From Deltaproteobacteria bacterium (lineage in GTDB: Bacteria > Desulfobacterota > Binatia > UBA9968 > JAJDTQ01): a DNA stretch of 43,080 nucleotides. A program made the translations under genes and the position numbers. The first letter of the stretch is position 1. Each line of letters starts with the position of its first letter. Location: positions 1 through 43,080 of the forward strand of contig JAPPHF010000146.1 in the NCBI GenBank assembly GCA_028821115.1, written 5' to 3'. The notes under the pieces are model-generated. The model saw nothing but the letters and a program-made list of their open reading frames with translations, ran no database searches and was not told the DNA's origin. Below, piece by piece: positions 1-8,927 of the stretch.

Positions 1-467
1 AGTACTGGTTCGCCTCGGCCAGCGCGGTGGAGGTGGAGGTGGACCTGGAGACCGGGCGCCTGGAGGTGCTGCAGTTCCACGCCGCCGGCGACGCTGGCAC
101 CGCCATCAACCCCAAGTACTGCGAGCAGCAGCTCGTGGGGGCGGCCACCATGCACCTCGGGCTGACGCTGTTCGAGCAGATGGTTTTCCAGGACGGCCAG
201 CTTCTCAACGGGTCGCTGCTGGACTACCAGATCGCCTCCATCATGGACGTGCCCGCGGCCTGCCACCCCATCGTGGTGCAGGTGCCCCACAAGGACGGCC
301 CCTTCGGCGCCAAGGGCATCGGCGAGACCGGCGCCCTCACCGTGGCCGCGGCCGTGGCCAACGCGCTGGAGGACGCCGTGGGCGTGCGCGTGCGCGACAT
401 CCCGCTGACCGCGGAAAGGATCTACCAGGCGCTCAAGGAGGCGCCTTCCCCGTCATCCCGGGCTTGA
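1..467 (+). CDS. Xanthine dehydrogenase/CoxL-type molybdopterin-binding large subunit, C-terminal part (5' end outside window)
   Basis: C-terminal reading frame with GPFGAKGIGETG (GxGE active-site region) and AINPKYCEQQLVGA; followed by the [2Fe-2S] subunit. Confidence 0.88.
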   Translation, partial: YWFASASAVEVEVDLETGRLEVLQFHAAGDAGTAINPKYCEQQLVGAATMHLGLTLFEQMVFQDGQLLNGSLLDYQIASIMDVPAACHPIVVQVPHKDGPFGAKGIGETGALTVAAAVANALEDAVGVRVRDIPLTAERIYQALKEAPSPSSRA

Positions 468-474
468 CCCGGGA
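456..474. repeat. Short palindromic repeat (tcccggg-cttga-cccggga), part of a gtcatcccgggcttgacccgggaaccagg element
   Basis: 7-bp perfect inverted repeat; flanking sequence resembles common dispersed GTCAT-CCCGG...CCGGGA-CCAGG elements. Confidence 0.6.
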
Positions 475-497
475 ACCAGGGGCGCGAAGCGAGGGCC

Positions 498-971
498 ATG
501 GAACGCTCAATCAGCCTGACAGTCAACGGGCAGCAACGGCAGCTCGAGGTCAACGACGCCGACACCCTGCTGGAGGTCCTGCGCGACGGGCTCAAGCTCT
601 GGAGCGTCCGGGAGTCCTGCGGCGTGGGCGCGTGCGGGAGCTGCACGGTCCTGCTGGACGGGAAACCGGTGAGCGCGTGCTTCCTGCTCGCGACGCGCCT
701 CGACGGCCGTTCGGTGGAGACCGTGGAAGGGCTGGAGAGCGACGAGGCTCTGCACCCGATCCAGCAGGCGTTCCTGGAGCACGACGCCGCCCAGTGCGGC
801 TACTGCACCCCGGGCTTCATCATGGCGACGAAGGCGTTGCTCGAAGAGCACGCGGACCCTGCAGACGACCAGATCCGCGACTACCTTTGCGGCAACCTGT
901 GCCGCTGCGGCGGCTACCCCAACATCATCCGCGCGGTCCGCGCCGCGGCCACGCGGATGAGCGAAGGTTGA
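498..971 (+). CDS. [2Fe-2S] ferredoxin-like small subunit of molybdenum hydroxylase (CoxS/IorA-like)
   Basis: CGVGACGSC, CGYCTPG and CRCGGY cysteine motifs; 157 aa. Confidence 0.95.
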   Translation: MERSISLTVNGQQRQLEVNDADTLLEVLRDGLKLWSVRESCGVGACGSCTVLLDGKPVSACFLLATRLDGRSVETVEGLESDEALHPIQQAFLEHDAAQCGYCTPGFIMATKALLEEHADPADDQIRDYLCGNLCRCGGYPNIIRAVRAAATRMSEG

Positions 972-979
972 CGAGGGCC

Positions 980-3169
980 ATGGACACCGCCCCGGACTCC
1001 GACCGTCTGGCAGCGCTCCTGAAGCCCCGGAACATCGCCCTGATCGGTGCGTCGGAGCGTGCCCCCCACGCGGCCGCGCTCATGCGGAACCTTTTCCGGT
1101 TCGGCTTTCCCCAGGATTGCATCTACCCGGTCAACCCGCGCTACGAGCAGCTCTTCGGTCTCCGGTGCTACCCGTCGGTGGGCGCGGTGCCGGAGGACGT
1201 GGACCTGGCGGTCATGGCGATACCGCGCGACGGCACCGTGCAGGTTATGAAGGAATGCGCCGCCAAGGGCGTGCGCGCCGTGCTCACCGTGGCCACGGGC
1301 TTCGGCGAGTTCGACGACAAGGGGCGGAAGTATCAGGCGGAGCTGTCCCGCATCGTGCGCGAGCACGGCATCGCGCTGGCCGGGCCCAACACCCTGGGCT
1401 ATCTGGCCCTCGAATGCGGCGCTGCGTTGTGGTCTTCGCCGCTCCCCGAACTCCTCACCACCGGACCGGTGAGCGCCGTGTTCAGCAGCGCCGGCCTGCT
1501 CAACCTCTTCCTCAACACGGCCGCCGACCGCTGCCTGGGGTTTCGCTACGCCATCGCCCCGGGCAACCAGGTGGGCGCGGGCTTCACCGATTACCTGCGG
1601 GCGGCGGTGGACGACGACGGCACTCGGGTCATCGTCGCCGTCATCGAGTCCATGAGCCGTCCCGAGGAGATGGCGGGGCTGCTGGACCTTGCGCGGGAGC
1701 GCGAGAAGGTGGTCATCGCGCTGAGGCTGGGACGCTCCCAAAAGGGCGGGCGCGCGGTCGCCTCCCACTCGGGCAACATGGCCACCTCCGGAGCGGTGTG
1801 GGACGGGCTGTTCCGGCAGAAGGGCGTCATCCCGGTGGACAACCTGGACCAGATGCTGGAAGTCACCGCCCTGGCCGTGGGCACACCGGAGCCCTACCGC
1901 CTGCCCGGGGCCGGCGGCGTCGGCATCGTCACGATCTCGGGCGGCGATTGCAGCTTTCTCGCCGATATCTGCGAGCGCAACGGCGTGGACCTGCCCGAGC
2001 CCGCCGGCGACACCTACGAGGCGTTGCGCCGCTACTTCGACAAGGAGGGCTTCAACGGCAACCCCCTGGACATCGAGGAACTGCACTGGGCGAACCGCGC
2101 CGGATATCTCGAATGCCTGGAAACCTTCATGCGGGACGACAACTTCGCGGTGGTCTGTTGCCGCCTGAACCTGCCCAAAAGCCCCAGCGACCGCCTGACG
2201 GATTTGTACCGGGAGTCGACGGCCGCGCTCCGGCGCGGCGGCAAGCCGTTCCTGTTCCTCTCCCGTGCGAGTGAGCAACTCGACCGCTCCTGGTTCGAGT
2301 TCTTCAACGAGCTGGGCGTGCCCTTGCTGCTGGAGTACGAGAAGTCGCTGCAGGCGGTGCGCGACGTCCTCGCGCTGTCGCGGCGGCGCACAAGCGTCGC
2401 GTCCGGCGTGGCAGCGGCGCCCGAGGGGAACACGGCGGAGACCGAGGCGCTCCGTCCGCTCCTCGCCGCCGGCGACGCCTCCCACGCCACGGTGCGGCGG
2501 CTGCTTCGGGCCTACGGCATCCCAACGGCCCCGGAGAGCCTGGTACGCTCCCGCGAGGAGGCGGCCGGAGCCGCCGCGGACATGGGATTCCCGGTGGCCC
2601 TGAAGGTCGAATCCGCGGACCTGCCCCACAAGACCGAGGCGGGAGGCGTGCGGCTCAACCTGACGAGCGTGGAAGAGGTGGGGCAGGCTTACGACCGGCT
2701 GCTGGAAAACGTGGGGAGGAATGCGCCGGATGCTCGCATCGACGGCGTGCTGGTGCAGAAGATGGTGGAAGGGGTGGCAGAGGTCATCGTCGGCACCTCG
2801 CGCACACCGGACCTGGGCGTCTGCCTCGTGTTTGGCCTGGGCGGCATCTACACCGAGGTGCTGAAGGACGTGTCGTTCCGGCTGCCGCCGCTGGGCCTTG
2901 AAGAGGCCCACGACATGATCCGGGAGATTCGCACCTACCCGCTGCTCACCGGTGCGCGCGGCCGGCCCGAGGCCGACGTCGCGGCCCTGGCGGAAGCCGT
3001 CGTGGCGCTGTCCCGGCTGGCGCTGGACTTTCGGGAGGAAGTAGACGAAATCGAATTCAATCCTCTGATGGTCCTGCCGGAGGGACAGGGGGTTCTGGCC
3101 GTGGACACGCTGGTCCGGCGCGCCGGTGCGCGGGAGCCCATGCCACGCCCAGCGCGCCGGGACGTGTAG
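980..3169 (+). CDS. NDP-forming acyl-CoA synthetase, fused CoA-binding/ligase and ATP-grasp domains
   Basis: IALIGASERAP nucleotide/CoA-binding start, SHSGNMATSGAVWDGLFRQKGV (catalytic His region), ATP-grasp LKVESADLPHKTEAGGVRLN. Start set at ATG 980; the ORF track start (464) overlaps coxS out of frame. Confidence 0.9.
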   Translation: MDTAPDSDRLAALLKPRNIALIGASERAPHAAALMRNLFRFGFPQDCIYPVNPRYEQLFGLRCYPSVGAVPEDVDLAVMAIPRDGTVQVMKECAAKGVRAVLTVATGFGEFDDKGRKYQAELSRIVREHGIALAGPNTLGYLALECGAALWSSPLPELLTTGPVSAVFSSAGLLNLFLNTAADRCLGFRYAIAPGNQVGAGFTDYLRAAVDDDGTRVIVAVIESMSRPEEMAGLLDLAREREKVVIALRLGRSQKGGRAVASHSGNMATSGAVWDGLFRQKGVIPVDNLDQMLEVTALAVGTPEPYRLPGAGGVGIVTISGGDCSFLADICERNGVDLPEPAGDTYEALRRYFDKEGFNGNPLDIEELHWANRAGYLECLETFMRDDNFAVVCCRLNLPKSPSDRLTDLYRESTAALRRGGKPFLFLSRASEQLDRSWFEFFNELGVPLLLEYEKSLQAVRDVLALSRRRTSVASGVAAAPEGNTAETEALRPLLAAGDASHATVRRLLRAYGIPTAPESLVRSREEAAGAAADMGFPVALKVESADLPHKTEAGGVRLNLTSVEEVGQAYDRLLENVGRNAPDARIDGVLVQKMVEGVAEVIVGTSRTPDLGVCLVFGLGGIYTEVLKDVSFRLPPLGLEEAHDMIREIRTYPLLTGARGRPEADVAALAEAVVALSRLALDFREEVDEIEFNPLMVLPEGQGVLAVDTLVRRAGAREPMPRPARRDV

Positions 3170-3190
3170 GGGCGGGTCTCAAACCCGCCC
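3170..3190. repeat. Palindromic intergenic repeat gggcgggt-ctcaa-acccgccc
   Basis: 8-bp perfect inverted repeat beginning immediately after the TAG stop at 3167-3169. Confidence 0.65.
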
Positions 3191-3217
3191 GTGTACGCGC
3201 ATTCAAGGAGTACGATC

Positions 3218-4282
3218 ATGAAGATCACGGACATACAGCTCGAAGCTCTGGAGCTGCCGTACGAGAAGCCCCTCATCACCGCCACCAACCAATTCTACTC
3301 GTCCAACGGCTTTCTGGTGAGCGTGGAGTCGGAGTCGGGACACACCGGCTACGGTTACATCGACGTGTTTCCCCGGACGGGCGAGACCCCCGCTTCGGTC
3401 CGCTACGCCATCGATGAGATCATGCGGCCGCTCCTGGTGGGGCAACCCGTCGAGGAGTTGAACCGGCTGAACCAACTCATCAACTTCCGGATGGTGGACA
3501 ACCGGCGCGCCAAGGGCGGCGTGGACATGGCGCTGTACGACCTCTTGGGCAAGTGCTACGGCGCGCCCCTCTACGTGCTCTTGGGCGGGCTCGCGCGCGA
3601 GGAGATCACGGTCATCAAGATGGTGAGCGTGGGGTCGCCGATGGAGATGGCGCGGGAGTGCCGGGAGCTGGTGGGCCAGGGCTATCGCGCTCTCAAGCTC
3701 AAGGTCAGGGGCGAAGTGAGTCTGGACCTGGCGCGGATCACCGCGGTGCGCGATGCGGTAGGGCCGGACATCTACATCAAGGTGGACGCCAACGAGGCCT
3801 TCGATGCCAAATCCGCCATCCGCATGGCCGCGGGCATGGCCGAGCTGGGAGTGGCGGTGTTCGAGCAGCCGCTGTCACGGCATCACGACGTGGCGCTCGC
3901 CGAGGTGAAGAGTCAGTCGAGCATCAAGATCGAAGCCGATCAGTCGGCCGGCTCGGTGCATGATGCTTTCAGGCTCATCCGCGACAACGCCTGCGACTCC
4001 ATCAACACCGGCATCCTCAAGGCCGGCGGCGTGCAGCAGGCGCGCCAGATCACCGACATGTGCGCGCTCACCGGGACCGAGTGCGGCCTCAGCAACATCG
4101 CGGCGTGCATGGTGGGCGACGCGGCGCTGCTGCACTTGGCTCTCAGCTCGCCGGGGGTGTCCGAGTACTGCGAGATCGGCGAGTGCGAGGCCCTGACCGG
4201 TGACCCGTTCACCGGCATCAAGGTCGTGGACGGCAAGCTCGGCGTCCCGGAAGGCCCCGGCCTGGGCGTCACCCGGACCTGA
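3218..4282 (+). CDS. Mandelate racemase/muconate lactonizing enzyme family protein (MLE-subgroup-like)
   Basis: KLKV (KxK), VDANEAF, FEQPL, EADQS and ILKAGG barrel motifs; SD aaggag at 3205-3210. Confidence 0.9.
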   Translation: MKITDIQLEALELPYEKPLITATNQFYSSNGFLVSVESESGHTGYGYIDVFPRTGETPASVRYAIDEIMRPLLVGQPVEELNRLNQLINFRMVDNRRAKGGVDMALYDLLGKCYGAPLYVLLGGLAREEITVIKMVSVGSPMEMARECRELVGQGYRALKLKVRGEVSLDLARITAVRDAVGPDIYIKVDANEAFDAKSAIRMAAGMAELGVAVFEQPLSRHHDVALAEVKSQSSIKIEADQSAGSVHDAFRLIRDNACDSINTGILKAGGVQQARQITDMCALTGTECGLSNIAACMVGDAALLHLALSSPGVSEYCEIGECEALTGDPFTGIKVVDGKLGVPEGPGLGVTRT

Positions 4283-4284
4283 CC

Positions 4285-5319
4285 TTGGGTAACGGTGTAA
4301 CCATCCGCGGTTCGCTGCCCGGCGTCTGGCCGCGAGCGGAGGCCGGTCCCGGCTTCGCGCCGCGCTTCCCGTGGCTGGGCGGCGACCTGCAGACGCTGCG
4401 TTACTATTTCTTTCCCGCCAGCGAGGACCTGTCGGCTTGGCCACAGGAACGTCTGAGCCTCCCCGTTCCGGGCGGGGACGGCGACACGCTGCTTGCCGCT
4501 CTCCATCGCCCGCAGGGCGCCACGGAGCGGCCGTTGGTGATCCTGGTGCACGGCCTCACCGGCTGCGAGGGCAGCTCCTACATGTTCGAGACCACCCGCT
4601 CTTTCCTGCGGCTTGGATATCCCGTCATGCGCCTCAACCTTCGTGGCGCCGGGCCGTCGCGGACGACCTGCCGCCGGAGCTATTGCGGAGGCTCCGGAGA
4701 CAACGTCGAAGCGGCGCTGGCGGTCCTCGACATCGAGGAGGCGCGTCGCGGTATCGTCCTCGTGGGGTTCTCCCTCGGCGGCACCGTGATCCTGCACTAT
4801 CTGGCGCAGACTGTCCGGGCGGTCGCTCCCCTCTGCGCGATTACGGTTTCAACGCCCTTCGATCTCGGGGCGGTCATCCGCAGGCTGATGCAACCCCGCA
4901 ATACGCTCTACCACCGCTGGCTGCTGGCGCGTATGAAGGAGGCGGTCGTCGGCGGCGCCTCCGAGATCTCCCCGCCGCAACAGGCGGCCGTCCTGGCCGC
5001 CCGCAGCATCCGCGAGTTCGACAACGCTTTCACCGCCCCTCACCACGGTTTCGTGGACTGCGATGACTACTACGCGCGCTGCTCGGTCACCGGATTGCTC
5101 GACCGCATCGACACGCCGCTGCTGCTGCTACACGCCAGGAACGATCCCTGGATACCGGCCGATCCCTACGAGGACATCGCCGGCGATACACCACCCAACG
5201 TGATCCTGATGCTCACCGACAACGGCGGCCACGTGGGGTTCCACGACCGCCGTAACGTCACCCCCTGGTACAACACGGTTATCCAGGCGTACCTGGAACG
5301 CGTCCTTCCTCCCATGTGA
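4285..5319 (+). CDS. Alpha/beta hydrolase, YheT-like
   Basis: VILVHGLTGCEGSSYM, nucleophile elbow GFSLGG, ARNDPWIP, NGGHVGF. Confidence 0.85.
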   Translation: MGNGVTIRGSLPGVWPRAEAGPGFAPRFPWLGGDLQTLRYYFFPASEDLSAWPQERLSLPVPGGDGDTLLAALHRPQGATERPLVILVHGLTGCEGSSYMFETTRSFLRLGYPVMRLNLRGAGPSRTTCRRSYCGGSGDNVEAALAVLDIEEARRGIVLVGFSLGGTVILHYLAQTVRAVAPLCAITVSTPFDLGAVIRRLMQPRNTLYHRWLLARMKEAVVGGASEISPPQQAAVLAARSIREFDNAFTAPHHGFVDCDDYYARCSVTGLLDRIDTPLLLLHARNDPWIPADPYEDIAGDTPPNVILMLTDNGGHVGFHDRRNVTPWYNTVIQAYLERVLPPM

Positions 5320-5346
5320 AGACACGGACGGTTGTGCTTCGCGGGA

Positions 5347-5373
5347 GGATGTCATGTCCGCGGAAGCGGGGTC
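5347..5373. repeat. Degenerate palindromic repeat (tcatgtccgcggaagcggggtccagg)
   Basis: Resembles the common TCATTCCCGCGAAAGCGGGAATCCAGG intergenic element; lies between convergent genes. Confidence 0.45.
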
Positions 5374-5403
5374 CAGGAGGGACGAGACGAGGAAACCGAC
5401 ATA

Positions 5404-6267
5404 CTACCGGCTCAGAATGATCGAGATGGTGCCGGTCATGACCGCGAAGGTGCCGGTGACCGTGCGGGTGTTGATGCGCTCGAGGCCGCGCAGGAAGACC
5501 ACGGTCAGGATCAGGGTCCACAGGGGACTCGAGGCGACAATGGGAGACACCACCACGACGCGGCCGAGGCTCACGGCGATGAGCGACAGCAGCGAGCCGG
5601 CGGATTCGAAGAAGCCCGAAAGGATGAACGGGGGCACGGCGCTGCGGCTGAGCACGAACTGCTCGGTCCGGAGCCGGACCTGCACGTACGGACCCAACGA
5701 GACGAAGGACACGATGGCCAGGATAGCGGCGAAGTACAGCGGTTCGTTGGAGATGTCGAAGGCGATGCGCCTGATCGGGAAGGCGACGCCCGCGAACAGG
5801 GCCGCCAGGAGCGAGAAGATCCCCTCCCACCAGCGATAGCGCAAGCCCGATTCCGCCGGCTGCCAGGAGATCAATGCGATGCCGCCCACCACCAGAAGCG
5901 TCCCGGCGATGATCCCCAGACTGGCCTGCTCCCCAAGAAAGACGATGGCGATGACGGCGCTCCACAGCGGGTAGGTGTTGCGCAGGGGCTCGGCCCGTGC
6001 GGCCCCCAGCCGGTGAATGCCGGTCAACTGGAGAAGGCTCGTGGCGGTCTGCAGCACTCCCAGTCCGACGAACAGCAGCAACGGCGTCCATTCGACATGG
6101 GGAATCCCGCCCATCAGGAACACCCCGCTCCAGAAGACGACGGTGCGCAGGCAGAGCAGCACGCAGGCCGCGGTCAGCGGCGATGAGTGGTGCATCCCCA
6201 TGCGCGCGGTGATAGTGCCTCCGGAGTAGAGGATGGCGGCGGCGAGGGCGATGAATTCAGGACGCAT
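5404..6267 (-). CDS. EamA/DMT-family transporter
   Basis: About 10 hydrophobic segments, FLGEQASLG and SPLWT motifs; start at MRPEFIALAAAILYSGG. Confidence 0.85.
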   Translation of the reverse strand: MRPEFIALAAAILYSGGTITARMGMHHSSPLTAACVLLCLRTVVFWSGVFLMGGIPHVEWTPLLLFVGLGVLQTATSLLQLTGIHRLGAARAEPLRNTYPLWSAVIAIVFLGEQASLGIIAGTLLVVGGIALISWQPAESGLRYRWWEGIFSLLAALFAGVAFPIRRIAFDISNEPLYFAAILAIVSFVSLGPYVQVRLRTEQFVLSRSAVPPFILSGFFESAGSLLSLIAVSLGRVVVVSPIVASSPLWTLILTVVFLRGLERINTRTVTGTFAVMTGTISIILSR

Positions 6268-6423
6268 GGGGTGAAGCGAGCGGGTCAGGTACCGGCACGC
6301 GCCAACCATCGACGAGTTGATGGGACACGCATGTGTAAGCCATGGAGGCACACCCGCCTGCAAAGTGATGTGCCGCGGGTGAGAAAGCTCGTCCCCCGGC
6401 GGTCAGGCGGACACGATCACAGT

Positions 6424-6708
6424 TCAGTTGTCTGCCTGCACCAAGCCGACGGTCAGCCGTGTGCCGGTAGCTTCTGCGTAGCGACGCAAGGTGGCAAAGG
6501 AAGGTGACACCCTGCCGCCTTCCAGCCGCGCGATGGCGGACTGGGTCGTGCCGAGGCGTTGGGCGAGTTCCGCTTGCGTCAGCTTCGCTTCCGTGCGAGC
6601 ACGAACCAGTGCCTCGATCAGCTTGAACTCGTCATCGGCCCGCGCATATTCCTCCCGGAAGTCGGCGTCTTCCATGTAACGCTTCTTCAGGTCCTTCAGT
6701 TTCGTCAT
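6424..6708 (-). CDS. XRE/HigA-type HTH antitoxin or regulator
   Basis: RTEAKLTQAELAQRLGTTQSAIARLEGGRVSPSFATLRRYAEATG. Start set at MTKLKDLKK; the ORF track N-terminus is out-of-frame toxin sequence. Confidence 0.88.
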   Translation of the reverse strand: MTKLKDLKKRYMEDADFREEYARADDEFKLIEALVRARTEAKLTQAELAQRLGTTQSAIARLEGGRVSPSFATLRRYAEATGTRLTVGLVQADN

Positions 6709-6863
6709 GGCATCACCTGCCTCATACGTTCTCGGGCCGTCACGAGCGCCCGCCGTGGCGTCTTCCGCGACTTCTTCGCGAAGACGTGGAGAACAACCAC
6801 CCGCCGTTCCGTCGCCGTCACGTAGATCCCCCATAGTATAGCGCGTCTGCTATATTCCTTCAA
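6705..6863 (-). pseudogene. RelE/HigB (phage Gp49-like) toxin, C-terminal remnant lacking its N-terminal half
   Basis: Manual translation: LKEYSRRAILWGIYVTATERRVVVLHVFAKKSRKTPRRALVTARERMRQVMP*; ATGA overlap with the antitoxin start; tctB ends just upstream at 6889. Confidence 0.7.
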
Positions 6864-6888
6864 GCCAAATTGTCGGGAACCCGAGGCC

Positions 6889-7350
6889 CTACAGCAGCGG
6901 CAGGATGGCGCCGAACAGCACGCCTTCGAACAGCGTCCGTTGCAGCACCAGCTCCAGGCTCACGTATACCAGCGCCCACACCGTCCCGGCAGCAACCGTG
7001 CACCGCGCCCAGGAGAGCCGGGCGAAGCTGCGCAGGAACAGCACCATGTAGATGGGGATGGTGAGCTGGAAGCCGATGAGGAGCACCAGCACGCAGAAGA
7101 CCCCGAGCCACGCCACCACGGGGGCGGCCTTGGCCCAGGGCGCCACCTCCACGGAGTCGTCCGGGGCCGCGCTCGGGTAGAGAAGCTCGCGGCCGAGGCA
7201 GAACAGGATGAACACCAGGGTCGGGATTCCCAGCACCAGCGGCACGAGCCCGCCCTGTCCATCGAAGCCGAAGGACGGGATGACCACCAGCAGCACCACC
7301 GCCAGGTAGAGCAGGTTGACGACCACATAGCTGTAGTTCACGCGGTTCAT
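6889..7350 (-). CDS. tctB: Tripartite tricarboxylate transporter small membrane subunit, TctB family
   Basis: Four hydrophobic segments; FGFDGQGGLVPLVLGIPTL and LFEGVLFGAILPLL C-terminus; ATG overlaps the tctA stop by 4 nt. Confidence 0.85.
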   Translation of the reverse strand: MNRVNYSYVVVNLLYLAVVLLVVIPSFGFDGQGGLVPLVLGIPTLVFILFCLGRELLYPSAAPDDSVEVAPWAKAAPVVAWLGVFCVLVLLIGFQLTIPIYMVLFLRSFARLSWARCTVAAGTVWALVYVSLELVLQRTLFEGVLFGAILPLL

Positions 7351-8831
7351 GGTTTCGGCGTCGAACGGGTGCGCATCCGGGTAATCAACGGGACCGCCAC
7401 CATCGTCACGATGAGGATCCAGGAGATGACGCTGTTGAAGAAGCCGAGATAGCTGCCGTCGTGGATCCTGAGGGTCAGCAGGAACGACTTCTCGGCGAGA
7501 TTGCCCAGCACGAAGCCGATGACCAGCGGCAGCACCGGCACTCCCGCCCGTCGCATGCCGAAGCCGAGGATCCCCAGCAGCACCACCAGCAGCACGTCCC
7601 AGATGTTCTCGCGCAGGATGTAGGTCCCTGCCAGCGCCACCACCGCGATGATGGCGGAAAGGTAATGCACCGGCACCCGGGTGATGATGGCCAGGTAGCG
7701 GGCGGCCAGCAGGCCGAAGATGCTGGCGAAAGCGTTGGAGACCACGTAGCCGTTGAGCAGGGTCCAGATGAAGATGGGGTTGTCGAGAATCAACTGCGGC
7801 CCGGGCGAGACTCCGTGCATGATGAAGATGCTCAGCAGCAGCGCCATGGCCAGGCTGCCGGGAATGCCGAAGCTCAGGGTGGTCAGCAGCGCGCCGCCGT
7901 CCTTGGAGTCGTTGGCCGCCTCGCTGGCGATGACGCCCTCGGGATTGCCGGTACCGAAGGTGTCGGGGCTTCTGGAGGACTGCACGGCCACCGTGTAGGC
8001 GATGAGGTTGGCGGTCTCGCCGCCCACCCCGGGGATGATCCCCACCAGGGTGCCGATGGACGAGCTGCGCAGCAGGCAGACCGCGTAGCGGAAGTTCTCC
8101 ATCACCCCCTGCCACGCGCCCCGGATGCTGGCCTGGATGTTGTCGCGCGCGATGGTGCCGCCCTGGGCCGAGTAGTTGATCAACTCGCCGATGGCGAACA
8201 GCCCCACGAAGAACGGGATCAGCGGAATCCCGTCCCACAGGTACTCGCTCCCCATGGTGTAGCGGATGAGCCCGGTGGGCTCGTTGAGGCCCACCAGGGA
8301 CAGCAGGATGCCGACCCCGCCGGCGATAAGCCCGTTCAGTAGCGAGCCTTGGCTCACCGTGGCGGTAGTGACCAGCCCGAACACCACCAGCCAGAAGATC
8401 TCGGGATGACCGAAGGCGATCACCAGCGGGCGCATGATCTGGATCAGCAGCGCCAGGATCACGAGCCCGAAGAGCGCCCCCAGCAGGCACGCCCCGGCCG
8501 ACAGCCCCAGCGCCCGCGCGGCTTCGCCGCGCTTGGCCATGGGGTAGCCGTCGAAGCAGGTGGCGGCGTTAACCGGGGTGCCCGGGGTGTTGAGCAGGAT
8601 GGCGCTGATGGAGCCGCCGAAGGAGCTGGCGCCCATGATGCCGGAGAACAGGTAGACGGCGGTGATGGCGTCCCAGGTGAAGGTGAACGGCAGCAGCATC
8701 GACATGGCGAGGATGCCGCCGAGCCCCGGCACCGCGCCGAAGATCAGGCCGATGACGCTGCCGAAGAACAGCGTCAGAAGGACGTGCGGTTCGGCGATGG
8801 TGACCAGCGCGGCGCCGAAACCTTCAAACAT
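7347..8831 (-). CDS. tctA: Tripartite tricarboxylate transporter large permease, TctA family
   Basis: GAVPGLGGILAMSMLLPFTF, AILLNTPGTPVNAATCFDGYPMAKRGEAARALG, FGIPGSLAMALLL. Confidence 0.95.
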   Translation of the reverse strand: MFEGFGAALVTIAEPHVLLTLFFGSVIGLIFGAVPGLGGILAMSMLLPFTFTWDAITAVYLFSGIMGASSFGGSISAILLNTPGTPVNAATCFDGYPMAKRGEAARALGLSAGACLLGALFGLVILALLIQIMRPLVIAFGHPEIFWLVVFGLVTTATVSQGSLLNGLIAGGVGILLSLVGLNEPTGLIRYTMGSEYLWDGIPLIPFFVGLFAIGELINYSAQGGTIARDNIQASIRGAWQGVMENFRYAVCLLRSSSIGTLVGIIPGVGGETANLIAYTVAVQSSRSPDTFGTGNPEGVIASEAANDSKDGGALLTTLSFGIPGSLAMALLLSIFIMHGVSPGPQLILDNPIFIWTLLNGYVVSNAFASIFGLLAARYLAIITRVPVHYLSAIIAVVALAGTYILRENIWDVLLVVLLGILGFGMRRAGVPVLPLVIGFVLGNLAEKSFLLTLRIHDGSYLGFFNSVISWILIVTMVAVPLITRMRTRSTPKP

Positions 8832-8927
8832 GAATACGTGTGTCCCGGGTCACGACGAGGCGGACTACCGCACCGGCAAGGCCGCCGCGGACCGAGCACG
8901 GAGAGGGCAGGGCATGGACGGAAGTAC

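Noticed and set aside
914-2911. 665-aa minus-strand ORF opposite the acyl-CoA ligase
   Set aside because: Low-complexity R/H/G/A/Q-rich shadow ORF of a GC-rich gene; no recognisable family motif.
6709-6834. N-terminal 42 aa of the ORF-track antitoxin (MGDLRDGDGTAGG...)
   Set aside because: Out-of-frame reading of the toxin remnant; the antitoxin starts at MTKLKDLKK.
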